Source: Mactra quadrangularis | Taxonomy: Eukaryota; Mollusca; Bivalvia; Venerida; Mactridae | NCBI GenBank assembly: GCA_025267735.1 | Contig: CM046307.1 | Span: 55,175,395-55,239,394, forward strand | Direction: 5' to 3' | DNA: 64,000 bases | Part shown: piece by piece, positions 35,611 to 47,045 of the stretch | Layout: each line of letters begins with the position of its first letter | Numbering within the stretch: the stretch's first letter is position 1 | Translations under genes and position numbers: made by a program | Notes under the pieces: model-generated | Database searches by the model: none | What the model was told of the DNA's origin: nothing | The model's input: only the letters and a program-made list of their open reading frames with translations

Positions 35611-37153
35611 TATTATTATTATTATATACCGTATTTGTATAGCGCTCTTTTCATATTGAATATATGTTCAAAAGCGCTTCACAATCATATGCATAATTAG
35701 GTTAAACGAGCTAAAATAAAAACGAAAATGATAAAGATATAAAAAAACATAAACTGAAAAATAATAATAATAAACTAAAATTTGTGATCAATAAAGTGCT
35801 CATAGTAGTTTAAAAACAACAACAACAACAAAACAAGTGAATTTTCAATTTTAAAAATAGTGAAAGAGAGGTAATGGATTGTTGGTAGAACGGCAGCTAC
35901 GTAGTCGATGAGGAATCAGGCCAAATGCCCCGAAAATCCATGATTGCAAGGTGCAAAGTTGGATTCTTCTCCAAGGCTCCCACCCAAACATCCATCAGCA
36001 TCAGCGCCGCACGTCCCCCAACCATACATTGTATAGTGATAAAGTAAAAGTGATAATAGTTATGATTAGGGTATGAGAAAAGGCAGCCACCGACCAATAG
36101 GGAATCCAGCCAGATGCCTTGAAAAATCCATGATTGCAAGGTGCAAAGTCGGATTCCAATCCAAGGATCCCTCCGGAACATCCATCAGCATCAGCGCCTA
36201 AACCGGTTAGATAAGGTTTAATCTTCAATGTAATGAGTATATAATTGGTGGAAAGGCAACCCCTAGCCAATGGGGAATCTGGCCAGATGCCCTAGAAAAT
36301 CCATAATTGCAAGGTGCAAAGTCGGATTCCAATCCAAGGATCCTGCCAGAACATCCATCAGCATCAGTGCCGCACATCCCCCGACCATGCATTTTATAGT
36401 GATAAAGTAAAAGTGATAATAGTTAAGATTAGAGTATGAGAGAAGGCAGCCACCGACCAATAGGGAATCCAGACAGATGCCTTGAAAAATCCATGATTGC
36501 AAGGTGCAAAGTCGGATTCCAATCCAAGGATCCCTCCGGAACATCCATCAGCGTCAGCGCCTAAATTGGATTAATAAGGTATTAATCCTAAAGGTAATGA
36601 GTATATAATCAGTGGAAAGGCAACCCCTAGCCAATGGGGAATCTGGCCAGATGCCCTAGAAAATCCATAATTGCAAGGTGCAAAGTCGGATTCTAATCCA
36701 AGGATCCTGCCAGAACATCCATCAGTGTCAGCGCCTAAATTGGATTAATAAGGTATTAATCCTAAAGGTAATGAGTATATAATCAGTGGAAAGGAAACCC
36801 CCAGCCAATGGGGGAAACTGGCTTGTTGCCCTGTAAAATCCATAATTGCAAGGTGCAAAGTTGGATTCGAATCCAAGGATCCCACCAGAACATCCATCAT
36901 TTGGTCGCATATTATTTTGTAATACACCTTGTGCATAATTATTATTATCATTTCTTTTTTAAACTATGGTGTTATATGTTTGTAATTTGGGTATATTTTA
37001 AGATCATACAGCCAGATAGTTTCTATTGATTAAAAGAAATTTCACTGTAGTATTATTAGACGTACTAATGAACAATTTTAAGTAGTCTAAGATTGGTTCA
37101 TATTAATACTGATATATTCCAAAACCAAAGTTTTTTGTCCCAGGGTGATTGAT
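35611..37153 (-). mobile_element. L2/CR1/Jockey-like LINE 3' region with tandem repeats
   Basis: This is the 3' UTR of a minus-strand LINE whose C-terminal coding part is at 37154-37393. The 3' end reads AGCGCTATACAAATACGGTA then (TAA)n at 35611-35650, the hairpin-type end known for L2-like elements. Within it, six units of about 170-190 bp share ATTGCAAGGTGCAAAGT (35943, 36131, 36306, 36496, 36671, 36847), in two alternating subtypes. Short frames in both strands here are repeat artefacts. A second copy of the 3' end is at 63520-63900. Confidence 0.8.
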
Positions 37154-37393
37154 TTAGTGGCCATAGTAATTGACAAACAGGTAAGTCTTTAACTTTCTCT
37201 TAAAAGTATTTAGAGACTGAGCACCCTTGACAGAGTCTGGAAGCGAATTCCACAATTTTGGCGCAGCATGGCTAAAACTACGATTACCAAAAGTAACTGT
37301 CCTAGACCGTGGGACTGTAATAGATAATGAATTGCTAGATCGGAGGTCTCTTACCCCCGATAGAGCAGTAGAATCTACTGAAATAACACAATT
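37154..37393 (-). pseudogene. LINE reverse transcriptase C-terminus, truncated
   Basis: The minus-strand frame ends at TAA (37156-37154) and is bounded upstream by an in-frame TGA at 37394-37396. It encodes 79 aa with the conserved C-terminal pattern of L2/CR1/Jockey-type LINE polyproteins: VRDLRSSNS, then VPRSRTVTFGNRSFSHAAP, then KLWNSLPDSVKGAQ and FKRKLKTYLF before the stop. These residues lie after the RT domain proper, so no catalytic motif is present. It is a 5'-truncated insertion, the usual outcome of target-primed reverse transcription, and non-functional. Confidence 0.85.
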
Positions 37394-38924
37394 TCAAAGA
37401 AAATGAAACAAAATGCTAATCTCCAAACACAAAAATGCCAAAAAGATTAATGTCGTGGGAATTTTATTTTTACATATTACCAGAGGGTTTATTTAGCTCG
37501 TTATGATGTATTTTTTCCGAATTCGTTCAAATAGAAGTGAGATGATGACAATTGAAACGTTTAAAGCAATTTTCGCGAACAGTTGAAAATGGTAGAAAGA
37601 GCAACGTAACTTAAAAGCGTCGGTATGTAAAAATAACCGTCTTCAGCTAGGACCACCCACGACTTTTTCAATATTCCTTTTAGCCTTTACCTTCTACAAA
37701 TGCGCAGAATATATATTGGTAACGATGTAAACTTTCACGTGTTGCGTAAGCTTTGAAATGAAGCGTGCATTAGTCAACTCAAAAAAGCATCTATCAAAAT
37801 AAAACAATAATTATTAGAATCGCAAATTAAATTACTTATTGATATACCAGTAGAAATGATATTTTTATAACAAATTAATCAACTAAATAATTATATTAAA
37901 TCTTTACCTTTCCTTATCACACCAGTTCTCATAATATGTCTTAATTTACGAAAGATAAAAAGCAAAATTAAAACAAAGAGACAATAGCCAAAATGAAATA
38001 AGTATTAGTCGCGGAATGACTAAGATAAGATATTAAGCCGACACAAAGATACATTTTGAGTCAGAAAAGCTTAGGACAAACTGTAAGGTGATATTGTGTG
38101 AGACTTTTAGCTTGGAGATTCTTAATAAGAATGTTAATGATTTTCAGAAAGCGATTGTGAGTTCTGCAATATAAGCATGAGGTTACAGATAATGATTAAA
38201 GTTTTTTGTATCTAAAATTTTCAATAAGGATGTAAGGGGTGTTATTCAGACTATGTGAGTCAGGGTTGATATAGGCAATGTGAAAAAAATAATTTCATTG
38301 ATAATTTGTTTCTGAAAAATTTCATAGTGTATTTCATTGGCATCATAGATACTTAGTTTAGTAAATAAATGTACTATGGTTCTAGCTAACTACATTTGCC
38401 ATTTACGGGACAATTTAATTATGCATGATTTTTGACAACGTAAATGTGAGGTGCATATTTAATTGTAGGTGATTAAAATTTGGTTGAGTTTTATGCATTA
38501 AGAAGGATTTAATTGAAGCAATTGTTTGAAGATAAATATACTACTATTTTTGTGTCATGTAAATGTAATGTATATAATGCATGTGAGTACCATATACGAA
38601 ACTTTGACTTTACAATTATAACGAAGTCATTTACGACACAAATGCTTATCATTTACAGGACACTATTGAACATACGTTTAACATTTACATAAAAGTGAAC
38701 ATATTTTAAAAGTTAATGCCATGAGATTGCATGGCAATGTTGGTAAACAAAATTACATAAAAGCATTGTTCATTATTTTGGCTCGCGCATTATGTCGCGT
38801 TATCAGTTGAATGGTTCAATTCAGTAACCTAAATTTTGATGGTGCGATTTTTGCACACTATTTTCTAATTTTTTTACAGCAATCAATTTATATGGAAAAG
38901 AATCTTTTCCAATTTTAAGTATAG
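37394..38924. other. Intergenic, nothing seen
   Basis: AT-rich with no frame or repeat family that I can identify. Confidence 0.4.
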
Positions 38925-39200
38925 CCTGAGTTTTTGCTGGTTAATTTCTGTATACTGTCCATACTGAATTGTGTGTCGATGTTTTAGTTTTATAGTTGTT
39001 CTTATTTTTCGAACTAATTGCATGTTTAGAACGCTTCTGGTTCCTGTGCGTAGTACTCGTTGTATTGTGGGGCGTTATGACAAAACAAACAATGGAAAAT
39101 TTTGGCGAAATGAAGTAGACATTGGCGAAATGGAGATTTAACTGTTTAAATATATAGGCCTTACGACCAACTAACTACATTACTATGTTGCATGCCCTTT
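38925..39200 (+). repeat. Dispersed repeat T, copy 2
   Basis: Collinear with 25430-25755: GGTTAATTTCTGTATACTGT, GCTTCTGGTTCCTGTGCG, GAAATGAAGTAGACATTGGC, TACGACCAACTAACTAC. Confidence 0.7.
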
Positions 39201-39612
39201 TCAAAGATAGGCCGTTTATACAATTATATTAAAAATACAAGTAATCAAGAGACTGTATTCAGTCAAACATGAACATTAAAATGCAAAATGAAGTCATAAA
39301 GCACGCCTGTTTTCATTACTCAAAGAATGTTTTCGTTAAAAAATATAATTTTAACAATAAGTCTTTTTTTAAAGTACCTACCATCGATCACTTTACAGTA
39401 TGGGAAGTATTCAAATTTTAGATTGAGACATTAGTGTCTATATTATTAATTACAATGCTTTTAATTGGTACTAAAATATTCAAGATGCAGAATTGAGCAA
39501 TTAATATCTTTAAGTTTATTGTTAAAAATAATAGATTCATCTAACAAGTGGGACTCGTCAGGTGAAGCATGACAAGTACAAGTACAAATTATAAGATTCT
39601 TATTCCCCATCT

Positions 39613-39748
39613 TTGTTCATATTGGCAAACTTTTTTTACTCAATTTAACGCCGTGTCAACACAATTTACGTCATTTTACGGCGTCAAGCGCACCTAACCT
39701 AGCTTTCCTGGACCCTTGTCTATAACCAGTACTCACCTACCCTTCCAC
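39613..39748. repeat. 136-bp direct repeat, left flank of LINE
   Basis: TTGTTCATATTGGCAAAC through CTACCCTTCCAC is repeated at 41630-41766 with a single T-run length difference. It spans the SINE copy's own left target duplication and about 100 bp of its tail. I interpret it as an exceptionally long target-site duplication made by the LINE. Confidence 0.85.
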
Positions 39749-41629
39749 TGACGTCTTTTATTTTAAGAGAGTCAATCCATTTTTCAAGTGAAAATAATTC
39801 TAAGGTATATGTTTGCTTCATGGACGGACGCAAGGCGTTCGATGTTGTTTGGCACAATGGCCTTATGTATAAACTTTTACATGATACTGATATCGATATA
39901 ACTTCTATACTGGCTTTAAAAGCCCTATATACTAACATGTCTAGTTGTGTTAACTATATGGGAAAATACTCAGATTGGTTTCACATACATCAAGGTACCA
40001 GACAAGGGGGTATAACCTCGCCTATCCTGTACCTGTTATTTATAAACGGTCTTATTCGTGAATTAGAACTAAGTGGATTTGGTCTATGTGTATATAACTT
40101 ATCTATGGGATGCCCAACTGTTGCAGATGACATGGTGCTGCTTTCTTATTCTGTGAACGGTCTAAACGCCATGCTAGACTTATGTAATAATTATGCAAAT
40201 AGGTGGAGATATAGTTACAATTCTTCTAAGTGTGCAGTCATTGTTTTCAATGAAAATCAATCCAATCAAATTACAAAAAGACAATTTAAACTTGGTGATA
40301 ATATTATATCTGAAGCTAAAGAGTATGTCCATCTTGGTATTAAATGTGATAAATATCTCTCAATGAAAGCAAACATCACAGAAGCATGTACCAAACTTCG
40401 TGGAACTTTGTTAAGTATCAATGGTAGTGGCGTGTCCATAAAATCGTTGAACCCGCTGTCATCCAGATCAATATACCTCTCTATAGTGATTCCTAAAGCC
40501 CTGTATGGCTGCGAGTTATGGTCAATGCTTACAACTACTGATATCCAGCTACTCGAGCGCTCACATAGATTCTGTGTGAAATTCATTCAGTCATTACCTC
40601 AAAACAGCTCTACTGATATCGCACTTAGTGCATTGGACATCACCTGTGTTGAGTGCATTATTGACCAGCGTAAATTATTATTCTTGGGCCAATTGTGTAG
40701 ACTGTCTAATTGTTATTTGGCTAAACACATGTTCAACCAAAGACTCACAAGATTCTTAAGCTATGACAGTCAGCATAACGGTTTCGTCCCCGACATATAC
40801 CGGATACTTCTTAAGTACGGTCTAACGGACTTTATTAGCAGCTATGTAACCACTGGAACTTTCCCGTCTAAAATAACATGGAAGGCTATTATAAATAAAC
40901 ATGTAATCATGTACGATAAATTTATAAGATATGACAATATTGTTAAGGTTATGCAAAGTGATCTGAGATCTAATATACTTGAGATTGACTCTCCATGTAA
41001 AATATGGAATATGGCCAAAACTCATTACAGCTGCTTACCTATTTGTAAAATCCTATTTATTATTATAGTTAAACTTTACTCTAGGGATTTTCTAAGAACA
41101 TGTGAAAAATGCTCTCTTCTTACTTACGACATTGTTACTCATTGGCTTTGTTATTGTACAAGTAATAAGTCATTGCGATATACAATTATTGACCATTGCA
41201 TAAATATTCTAGGTATACATTATTATATGAACACCATGTTCAGTGATCCTAGACGCCGCTGTGAGTCACTGCTGTCTCTAGCTACTACTACATGTCAAAC
41301 CACTGGTAGTCTTAAATATTTAGAACTTGCTAAGATCATTTGTAAAATGTGTTCATCATCTCTAAATCCGTTGTATGGTGATTTACCATGAATGTATTTT
41401 ATATACTGAATATTTTAAATCTGTATGATATATTGAAATATTACTGTAAATGAACTTGAGGGAATTTGAACTATAGAAGTATGATGTTGTTTGCATTTAT
41501 TTATGTTTACATGTACCTGTAAATTGTCTTTGTGCTATGTAACTTTGTGTTTACTATCTTTGTAGTTATATCTTGTAATGTTTCTTTGCTCTCCTATATT
41601 GTGGAGGAATAAAAGTATTATTATTATTA
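39749..41629 (+). mobile_element. 5'-truncated non-LTR retrotransposon
   Basis: 1881 bp lying between the 136/137-bp direct repeats. It starts inside the RT domain, retains an open frame, a short AT-rich 3' UTR with AATAAAAG and ends in (TTA)n. 5' truncation plus a simple-repeat tail plus flanking duplication mark target-primed insertion. The near-identical flanks and the unbroken frame argue that it is young. Confidence 0.9.
39751..41391 (+). CDS. LINE reverse transcriptase, 5'-truncated (partial)
   Basis: 546 codons open from the truncation point; the first ATG in frame is at 39820 and positions below count from it. The product would copy element RNA at a nicked target, but endonuclease and the N-terminal RT motifs are lost, so it is not expected to be autonomous. 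Visible RT motifs: FMDGRKAFD (motif A, Asp2 and Asp8), HQGTRQGGITSPILYLL (motif B, near residues 56-72), TVADDMVLLS (motif C, Asp103-Asp104), CAVIVF and EYVHLGIKCD further on. A C-terminal zinc-knuckle C-x2-C-x9-H-x4-C sits at Cys428, Cys431, His441, Cys446. The protein ends GDLP. The knuckle resembles C-terminal fingers of several LINE clades; the clade is not resolvable by eye. Confidence 0.9.
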   Translation, partial: TSFILRESIHFSSENNSKVYVCFMDGRKAFDVVWHNGLMYKLLHDTDIDITSILALKALYTNMSSCVNYMGKYSDWFHIHQGTRQGGITSPILYLLFINGLIRELELSGFGLCVYNLSMGCPTVADDMVLLSYSVNGLNAMLDLCNNYANRWRYSYNSSKCAVIVFNENQSNQITKRQFKLGDNIISEAKEYVHLGIKCDKYLSMKANITEACTKLRGTLLSINGSGVSIKSLNPLSSRSIYLSIVIPKALYGCELWSMLTTTDIQLLERSHRFCVKFIQSLPQNSSTDIALSALDITCVECIIDQRKLLFLGQLCRLSNCYLAKHMFNQRLTRFLSYDSQHNGFVPDIYRILLKYGLTDFISSYVTTGTFPSKITWKAIINKHVIMYDKFIRYDNIVKVMQSDLRSNILEIDSPCKIWNMAKTHYSCLPICKILFIIIVKLYSRDFLRTCEKCSLLTYDIVTHWLCYCTSNKSLRYTIIDHCINILGIHYYMNTMFSDPRRRCESLLSLATTTCQTTGSLKYLELAKIICKMCSSSLNPLYGDLP

Positions 41630-41766
41630 TTGTTCATATTGGCAAACTTTTTTTTACTCAATTTAACGCCGTGTCAACACAATTTACGTCATTTTACGGC
41701 GTCAAGCGCACCTAACCTAGCTTTCCTGGACCCTTGTCTATAACCAGTACTCACCTACCCTTCCAC
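41630..41766. repeat. 137-bp direct repeat, right flank of LINE
   Basis: The second copy of 39613-39748, differing by one T. Directly follows the (TTA)n tail of the LINE. Confidence 0.85.
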
Positions 41767-42214
41767 AAGGCCGGAAACTTCTTCATATTATCTAATCAAT
41801 GGAGGAAAATCGACATTATTGTCAAATTTTCATGGAAGGGTATAACCTCCCCGGGTGGGATTCGAACCCGCATCCCCTTCGGGCACGAGACTTCAAATCC
41901 CAGCGCGCTACCAACTGCGCTATCGACCCGGGGATATTGGTAAACAAAACTGATACCCATAGCCGTAAAGCACAGAATTTTTATTACGTAGATCGATTCC
42001 GGTTTTAGTTATCGACCGTTTAAAGTTAAACCAGGATTTGTAATCACTGGATTATCAACAGCTTAACATCAAGATTCTGCGAAGAAAAAACAGAATCAAA
42101 CATCGTATAAACTAACTGTTATAACAGTTCACTTAGTATGACTAACAGTCTAACAAGAGTGCGGAATTCCTATGCCCGACTTGTCAGTCTCATACATTCG
42201 TGTCATGCAACAAA

Positions 42215-43520
42215 CAGTCTCTCATAGAACGGTAATTTCAATTCAATAACTGCCATGAAACTAACATTCTTAGTCTCCTATATAACGGTAATTTCATTTA
42301 AATAACTGCCATGCAACTAAAATTTCCTATATAAGTTATAACGGTAATTTCAATTAAATAATTGCCATACAACTATCATTCTCTTATATAACGGTAATTT
42401 CATTTAAATAACTGCCATGTAACTGGCATTCTCTTATATAAGTAAGTAAGAAGTAAAGTCTTTATTTACAGTGGATAACACATTTAACAAATATATGTCA
42501 ATTTTCAATATGGTCCACATACATAATATATAAAAAGTAAAATAACAAGTAAATTAACAAATAACAACACACAAACAAACAAACGAACAGGAAACAAAAG
42601 TTTAAAAACATAGAACATTAAAAGGATATTATAATATTTACAATTTTGCCAAGTATATTTGTCACATATCAATCCCACTCAAGGTACTTGTGTTTAAGAT
42701 AAAGATGTTTGAAATCTTTGATGTTTTTGGCAGTTTGTATGTATGATGGTAGTGAGTTCCATAATTTAGCACCTGAATAAGATATAGACTTTCTGAATAA
42801 TTCTAAAATATAATGGTAATTTCATTTAAATAACTGCCATGTAACTGGCATTCTGTTATAGAATGGTAATTTCATTTAAATAACTGTCATGTAACTATCA
42901 TTCTCTTATAGATTCTCTTATTCTGTAATTATCTGTGATATTCCATGAGATTTTAAGTAAACCCTATTTATTGTAAGTTACCTTAAAATATGCTTGTAGT
43001 TTGCTTGTAATTTTATGCATGTGTGCTTTTGCGCTTTTATATATGTATGCTTTGTGCCTATGTGCTTTTCTATGTTCATCATGTGTATTTTTATGTCTTT
43101 AATTTGTTTGCTAAACTTTGTTACATGTTTCTGTCGGTAAATAGCTACACATAGCTAATGTTACATTGTTATAATATGCACCGACTTGAAATAAATATGT
43201 GTATCTAATATCTTGTATAGAACGGTAATCTATTTATATAATTTCCACGTAATTAGCATTCTGGTATAGAACGGTAATTTCATTTCAATCATAAAAGCCA
43301 TGCTACTAGAACTCTCTTATAGAATGGTTATTTTATTTAAATAACAGCCATGCAACTAGCTTTTAGTAATAGAACGCCAATTTCATTTAAATAAGTGCCA
43401 TGCAACTAGCGTCCGCTTATATTACGGCAATTTCATTTAAATAAATTCCACGCAAGTAGCATTTTCTTAAAAAAACGGTAAGTTATTTAAATAGCTGCCA
43501 TGCAACTAGAACTCTTTCAT
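42215..43520 (+). repeat. ~51-bp minisatellite broken by two insertions
   Basis: About 14 copies of a unit around AACGGTAATTTCATTTAAAT, then AACTGCCATGCAACTAGCAT and TCTCTTATAG. The array is interrupted at about 42441-42810 and at 42910-43205. The first interruption begins AAGTAAAGTCTTTATTTACA and contains AGTGAGTTCCATAATTTAGC, retroelement-like. The second ends CGACTTGAAATAAATATGTG. Outer units are more diverged than those by the first break. Confidence 0.85.
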
Positions 43521-45551
43521 AGATAAAAATAAAGCAAATCAAGTAAATAATATCGGTTAGACATGCAATAATAGCGCAGAATTACTATATTTCATTACAT
43601 ACAAAATTGCACGCGATGAATAAAAAATCATTACATTATCGACGTAAATAATTATGCAGACGTGATAAACACAGACATTTTATCAATATATCACCTGTTC
43701 TAACCACCACATATTCATAAACAAAGTTAGCCACATAAACAAACAAACAACAAAATAAATGCAGTTTACTGGTTAAGAAAATGACATCAATTATTTACAA
43801 GGCAATTGATCTATCTATTAGAAACAATAAAATTACTATATGACACGGATATACGTCTGGACAAAAGTATAATATAATTATATGCAATACCTAATTTCAA
43901 AATATCAAATATTACATTAACAGGAGTACACAGAAATATTACTTAATTCTATCTATTTCGGTCTATTATTGATCAATTATTAACTCAAAATTATTGACAG
44001 ATCTTTTTTGTATTTTCTTATTTCTGCGTCGAATATCATAGACTAAAGATATACTTTGATCTTTTGATTTGTAAGTATTCCAATAATGTAGGACTTCATA
44101 TTTAAATATGGTGTATTTTTGTCATTTCTTTTGTGAACTATAGATATAATGTTTGGTTAATGTGAATTAACATCATCTATTACTAACATTACTGCTAATA
44201 AGACGGATAGACAGCGCGATAAGTACAAAAACATACAGCAAGCCATGTAATGGAAGTTTCCCTAGATCAATCAAGTACAAAATTCCTGAAAACTTTCTAT
44301 TGGCTACATGTTATGGCAATAATAATTAAATTTGTTAAAGCTCTAGTTCTCATATGGAGAGGTGTTAACCAACCATGGTCCATTTTAGATCTTCAAAAAA
44401 GCTCTAATTTTGGTGTTACTAGACACAGGACCATTATAGCAGATACCTTAATTAGTGTTGTTGCTTCAAAGTGGTGTTCAATTCCCTCTAAAAATATCCA
44501 AATCCAGGTTAAAAAATTAATCAAAACGTTCTTTTTTTAAGATTCTAATATAGTACTAAATTACTATAAATTACTACTAATGACTTCATTGTACTCATTC
44601 TGTTGGGCATGAGTTTTTACGAGGTCTGTTTTACCAATTCTGTTGAACATAAGATCATATCCTTAAACTTAATGTCTATTTACTCATTCTTTTTGACATT
44701 TTGAACTTGGAGTATAGTTAAATTTTAAACTTGAAGCAATAAATTATTTCTTGACCTAAATAACTACTATAAGTTTGGTTTTAATAACGTTTTACATAAT
44801 TTGATTGGTAAAAGTTGTTTTACACGCAATAGTTGATTGAAAAGTTTGCTTGAAATGTTAATATTACATTTTTTCCAGCGAGCATCTTGTTAGAGAATAT
44901 CGAACATTACATATAATATATATAATATCAAAATAAACACTTCCTTACTTCAGGAACCCTTAAGAAAACACTTTAATTGGTTCCTTGGAAACGCAAAGCT
45001 TTCCTTAATATCTACAAAGTCAAGAGAACTAGAAAATTTTGTAACGTAGTTTATCAATAACGATATCTCCAAGGTTGTATATAACACGATATAGAAGATA
45101 ATTCATCAAATTTGTTTATGTAGATTATACAACATAAAATGTGCAAAAAAGTGTGAATTACAACATATTTAAAATTATTATTAATCATTGATCCTAACTA
45201 ATTGGTTACTTAATGACGTGACTGGGGATTTTTATAGTTTTTACGCCCATCTAATCAATGTGGAGTAAAGTTTATATACATCTTTATATTAATTAATCTT
45301 AATTAACATTGCTACGAAAGAAATTACAAAATAAGACACGATTATTTTTTATTTTAAGACGGCGATCACTCACCTTGTATAATTGTTAGTAGTTTCTGAT
45401 ATATGAACATGTTGATGTTTCTAGTTAGATTTAATGCCACAAACGTCGGTCACAAAAATCGGCATTTAAAAAATCAGTAAATGCGTAAATTTTGTAAGAA
45501 ACTCATTCATCATCTAGTTCATTAATATTCACCACACAATTCAAGTGTTAC
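43521..45551. other. Intergenic and upstream region of gene 3
   Basis: AT-rich. The frame at 44250-44540 (96 codons) has no domain that I recognise and is not called. No clear repeat. Confidence 0.4.
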
Positions 45552-45582
45552 TATATAAAGTATCTCCTAGGAACGTTGGGCA
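45552..45582 (+). promoter_or_regulatory. Core promoter of Gly-rich gene 3
   Basis: TATATAAAG at 45552 is followed about 30 nt later by GGGCACAG, where transcription probably starts (A at 45582). The first exon sequence differs from genes 1 and 2. Confidence 0.65.
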
Positions 45583-46050
45583 CAGAAGACCCTGGGTGTC
45601 TGGTTCTACTACACCATAAAGTAAGTTTTAACTTGTATTACATGAATTATATTACTTGTATTATGTATTACATTATTATATATTTGATATTGCTTTTCAG
45701 TTTCAATGTTCAATGTCTAAGTAACTTTTACTTTTGTTTTATCTGCAAATTTCAATACTCTGCTACTTAAAATTGGATGATACAATTATATTTCATTTGA
45801 TACTTTAAACAATGTTCGATTATTGCATCTTGAGTTGATGTGCTAACATTCAAGTGATGTGTGTTGACTTTTTTAGAAAGTCAAGCATGTAAATCAAATA
45901 CAAATAACTTTCATATGAGTTTGACAATAAATGACAAATTTAATAGCCAAGGCTTTCGCATAATAGCTCATTTAAAGCATTGATATTGCTAATTATGTAT
46001 TGTTCTTTATTAATTACAGTTAAAGTCAATATTTTATAATAAGTTAATCT

Positions 46051-46317
46051 CATTGAGATTTCATATTGTGTTATCTTTATGTATAAATCAATAATTGTAT
46101 GTTAAGCATAATATTATATTATGAAAGTTTACAATACTTGTATTGGGGGGGAGCATATGACTGTTTTATCTATCATCTATGTGTCCTCATACTACGTATA
46201 GAAAACTAAACGCATGCTCCCTTACTATCGGTATTATACACTTACTTAATGTAATATTATGCTTAACATAAAAATATTGATTTATACATAAAGATAACAA
46301 AATAAGCTAGCTCAATG
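46051..46317. mobile_element. 267-bp foldback element in gene 3 intron
   Basis: Arms CATTGAG... GTTATCTTTATGTATAAATC ...GTTAAGCATAATATTA and their complement meet around a loop containing GGGGGAGCATATGACTG, itself partly inverted as CGCATGCTCCC. Non-coding. Confidence 0.75.
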
Positions 46318-46568
46318 CTTCAAGCGAGAAAATGTTTAGCCTTTTAACTTGGAATGGGCTTATATACTATGAATTGCGTTGCGCGTTGAATAAACAATGC
46401 ATATTTATTTACTTTTGTAAGAAATAAATTTGGCTCGTTATTAGTTATTATTTCGTGTAACTACTTGGTTTGAATTTGTAAGCTTTACGTCATTTCGCCC
46501 AATATTAGTGTTATGGTATATGTTTACATAATGTAACATTAAAATATGGGATGTATGGACAAAACCTG

Positions 46569-47045
46569 AATTGACATTACGCTGAGGCTTCTATAACCAC
46601 GTCCTAAGACAAGTGGCTAATTTGTTTAACAAAATGATCCTTTGTGTCTAAAGACATGTGATTGTTTGTCCATGTATACGCTGATTCTTTCATTGGTAGT
46701 TTAAACATATTTATTCTCAGAATATCACAAAATTACAAGAATAAACAAATTTTACAAATGTACAAATACGATATTTCTTGAAAGGGTTAGAACGAAAGAA
46801 AATTCTTATATAGTTCTTCTTTTGTAAATGATTAAACACTTTGCATGGTTTAGACTGTTTAAATGATCTGAGAAAATGAAAAATAAACTTTGGAAAACAT
46901 CAAACAAAAAAAGAGATGGAGGGGTGAGAAGTAGTAGTGACTAATTCTTTTTGATTACTATATGAATCTTTTTGTTTTTCTTTCATTGGTGAACGGATTA
47001 TGAGTATTTAGAAATGGAAGGTCCGGCATTGTACTGTTATTGTTG
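46569..47045 (-). repeat. Block shared (inverted) with gene 2 intron, interrupted
   Basis: Complement of 14352-14536: AATTGACATTACGCTGAGGC, TTCTATAACCACGTCC, GACAAGTGGC, GTATACGCTGATTC and GAAATGGAAGGTCCGGC. A 280-bp insertion at 46698-46977 splits it. Confidence 0.8.
46698..46977 (-). mobile_element. 280-bp retroposed insertion, 13-bp TSD
   Basis: TTCTTTCATTGGT occurs at 46685-46697 and again at 46978-46990, and the uninterrupted sequence at 14352-14536 contains this site once (complement ACCAATGAAAGGA). Duplication length fits LINE-mediated insertion. The source family is not recognised. Confidence 0.75.

Larger units (their letters stand above)
39631..41933 (-). mobile_element. SINE S1 copy C, split by a LINE
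   Basis: Minus-strand SINE: head 41770-41932 (GATAGCGCAGTTGGTAGCGC, B box GGGTTCGAATCCC), tail to 39650. Its own duplication ATATTGGCAAAC (39619) / ATATTGGTAAAC (41934) brackets both halves, so the LINE entered later. The head is among the best preserved in the window. Confidence 0.85.

Noticed and set aside
35897..36951. Several overlapping minus-strand frames with shared peptide words (LHLAIMDF)
   Set aside because: They are translations of the ~180-bp LINE 3' UTR repeats, with no consistent frame between units.
41770..41932. Possible tRNA genes (A and B boxes here and at 23285, 22175, 52145, 53990, 55735, 57890, 58240)
   Set aside because: The boxes belong to SINE heads: continuing SINE bodies, target duplications and defective acceptor stems.
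41734..42008. Short frames repeated at 18322-18970, 41734-42008 and 53862-54086 (SITSTHLPFHKAGNF)
   Set aside because: They are the same SINE S1 body translated; the similarity reflects the repeat, not a protein family.
42215..43520. CRISPR-like spaced repeats
   Set aside because: The whole 51-bp unit is repeated with no unique spacers, and the context is eukaryotic: a minisatellite.
44250..44540. 96-codon frame with a LINE-like C-terminal feel (KWCSIPS...KKLIK)
   Set aside because: The match to the WNSLP-type LINE end is too weak, and no upstream RT sequence is present.
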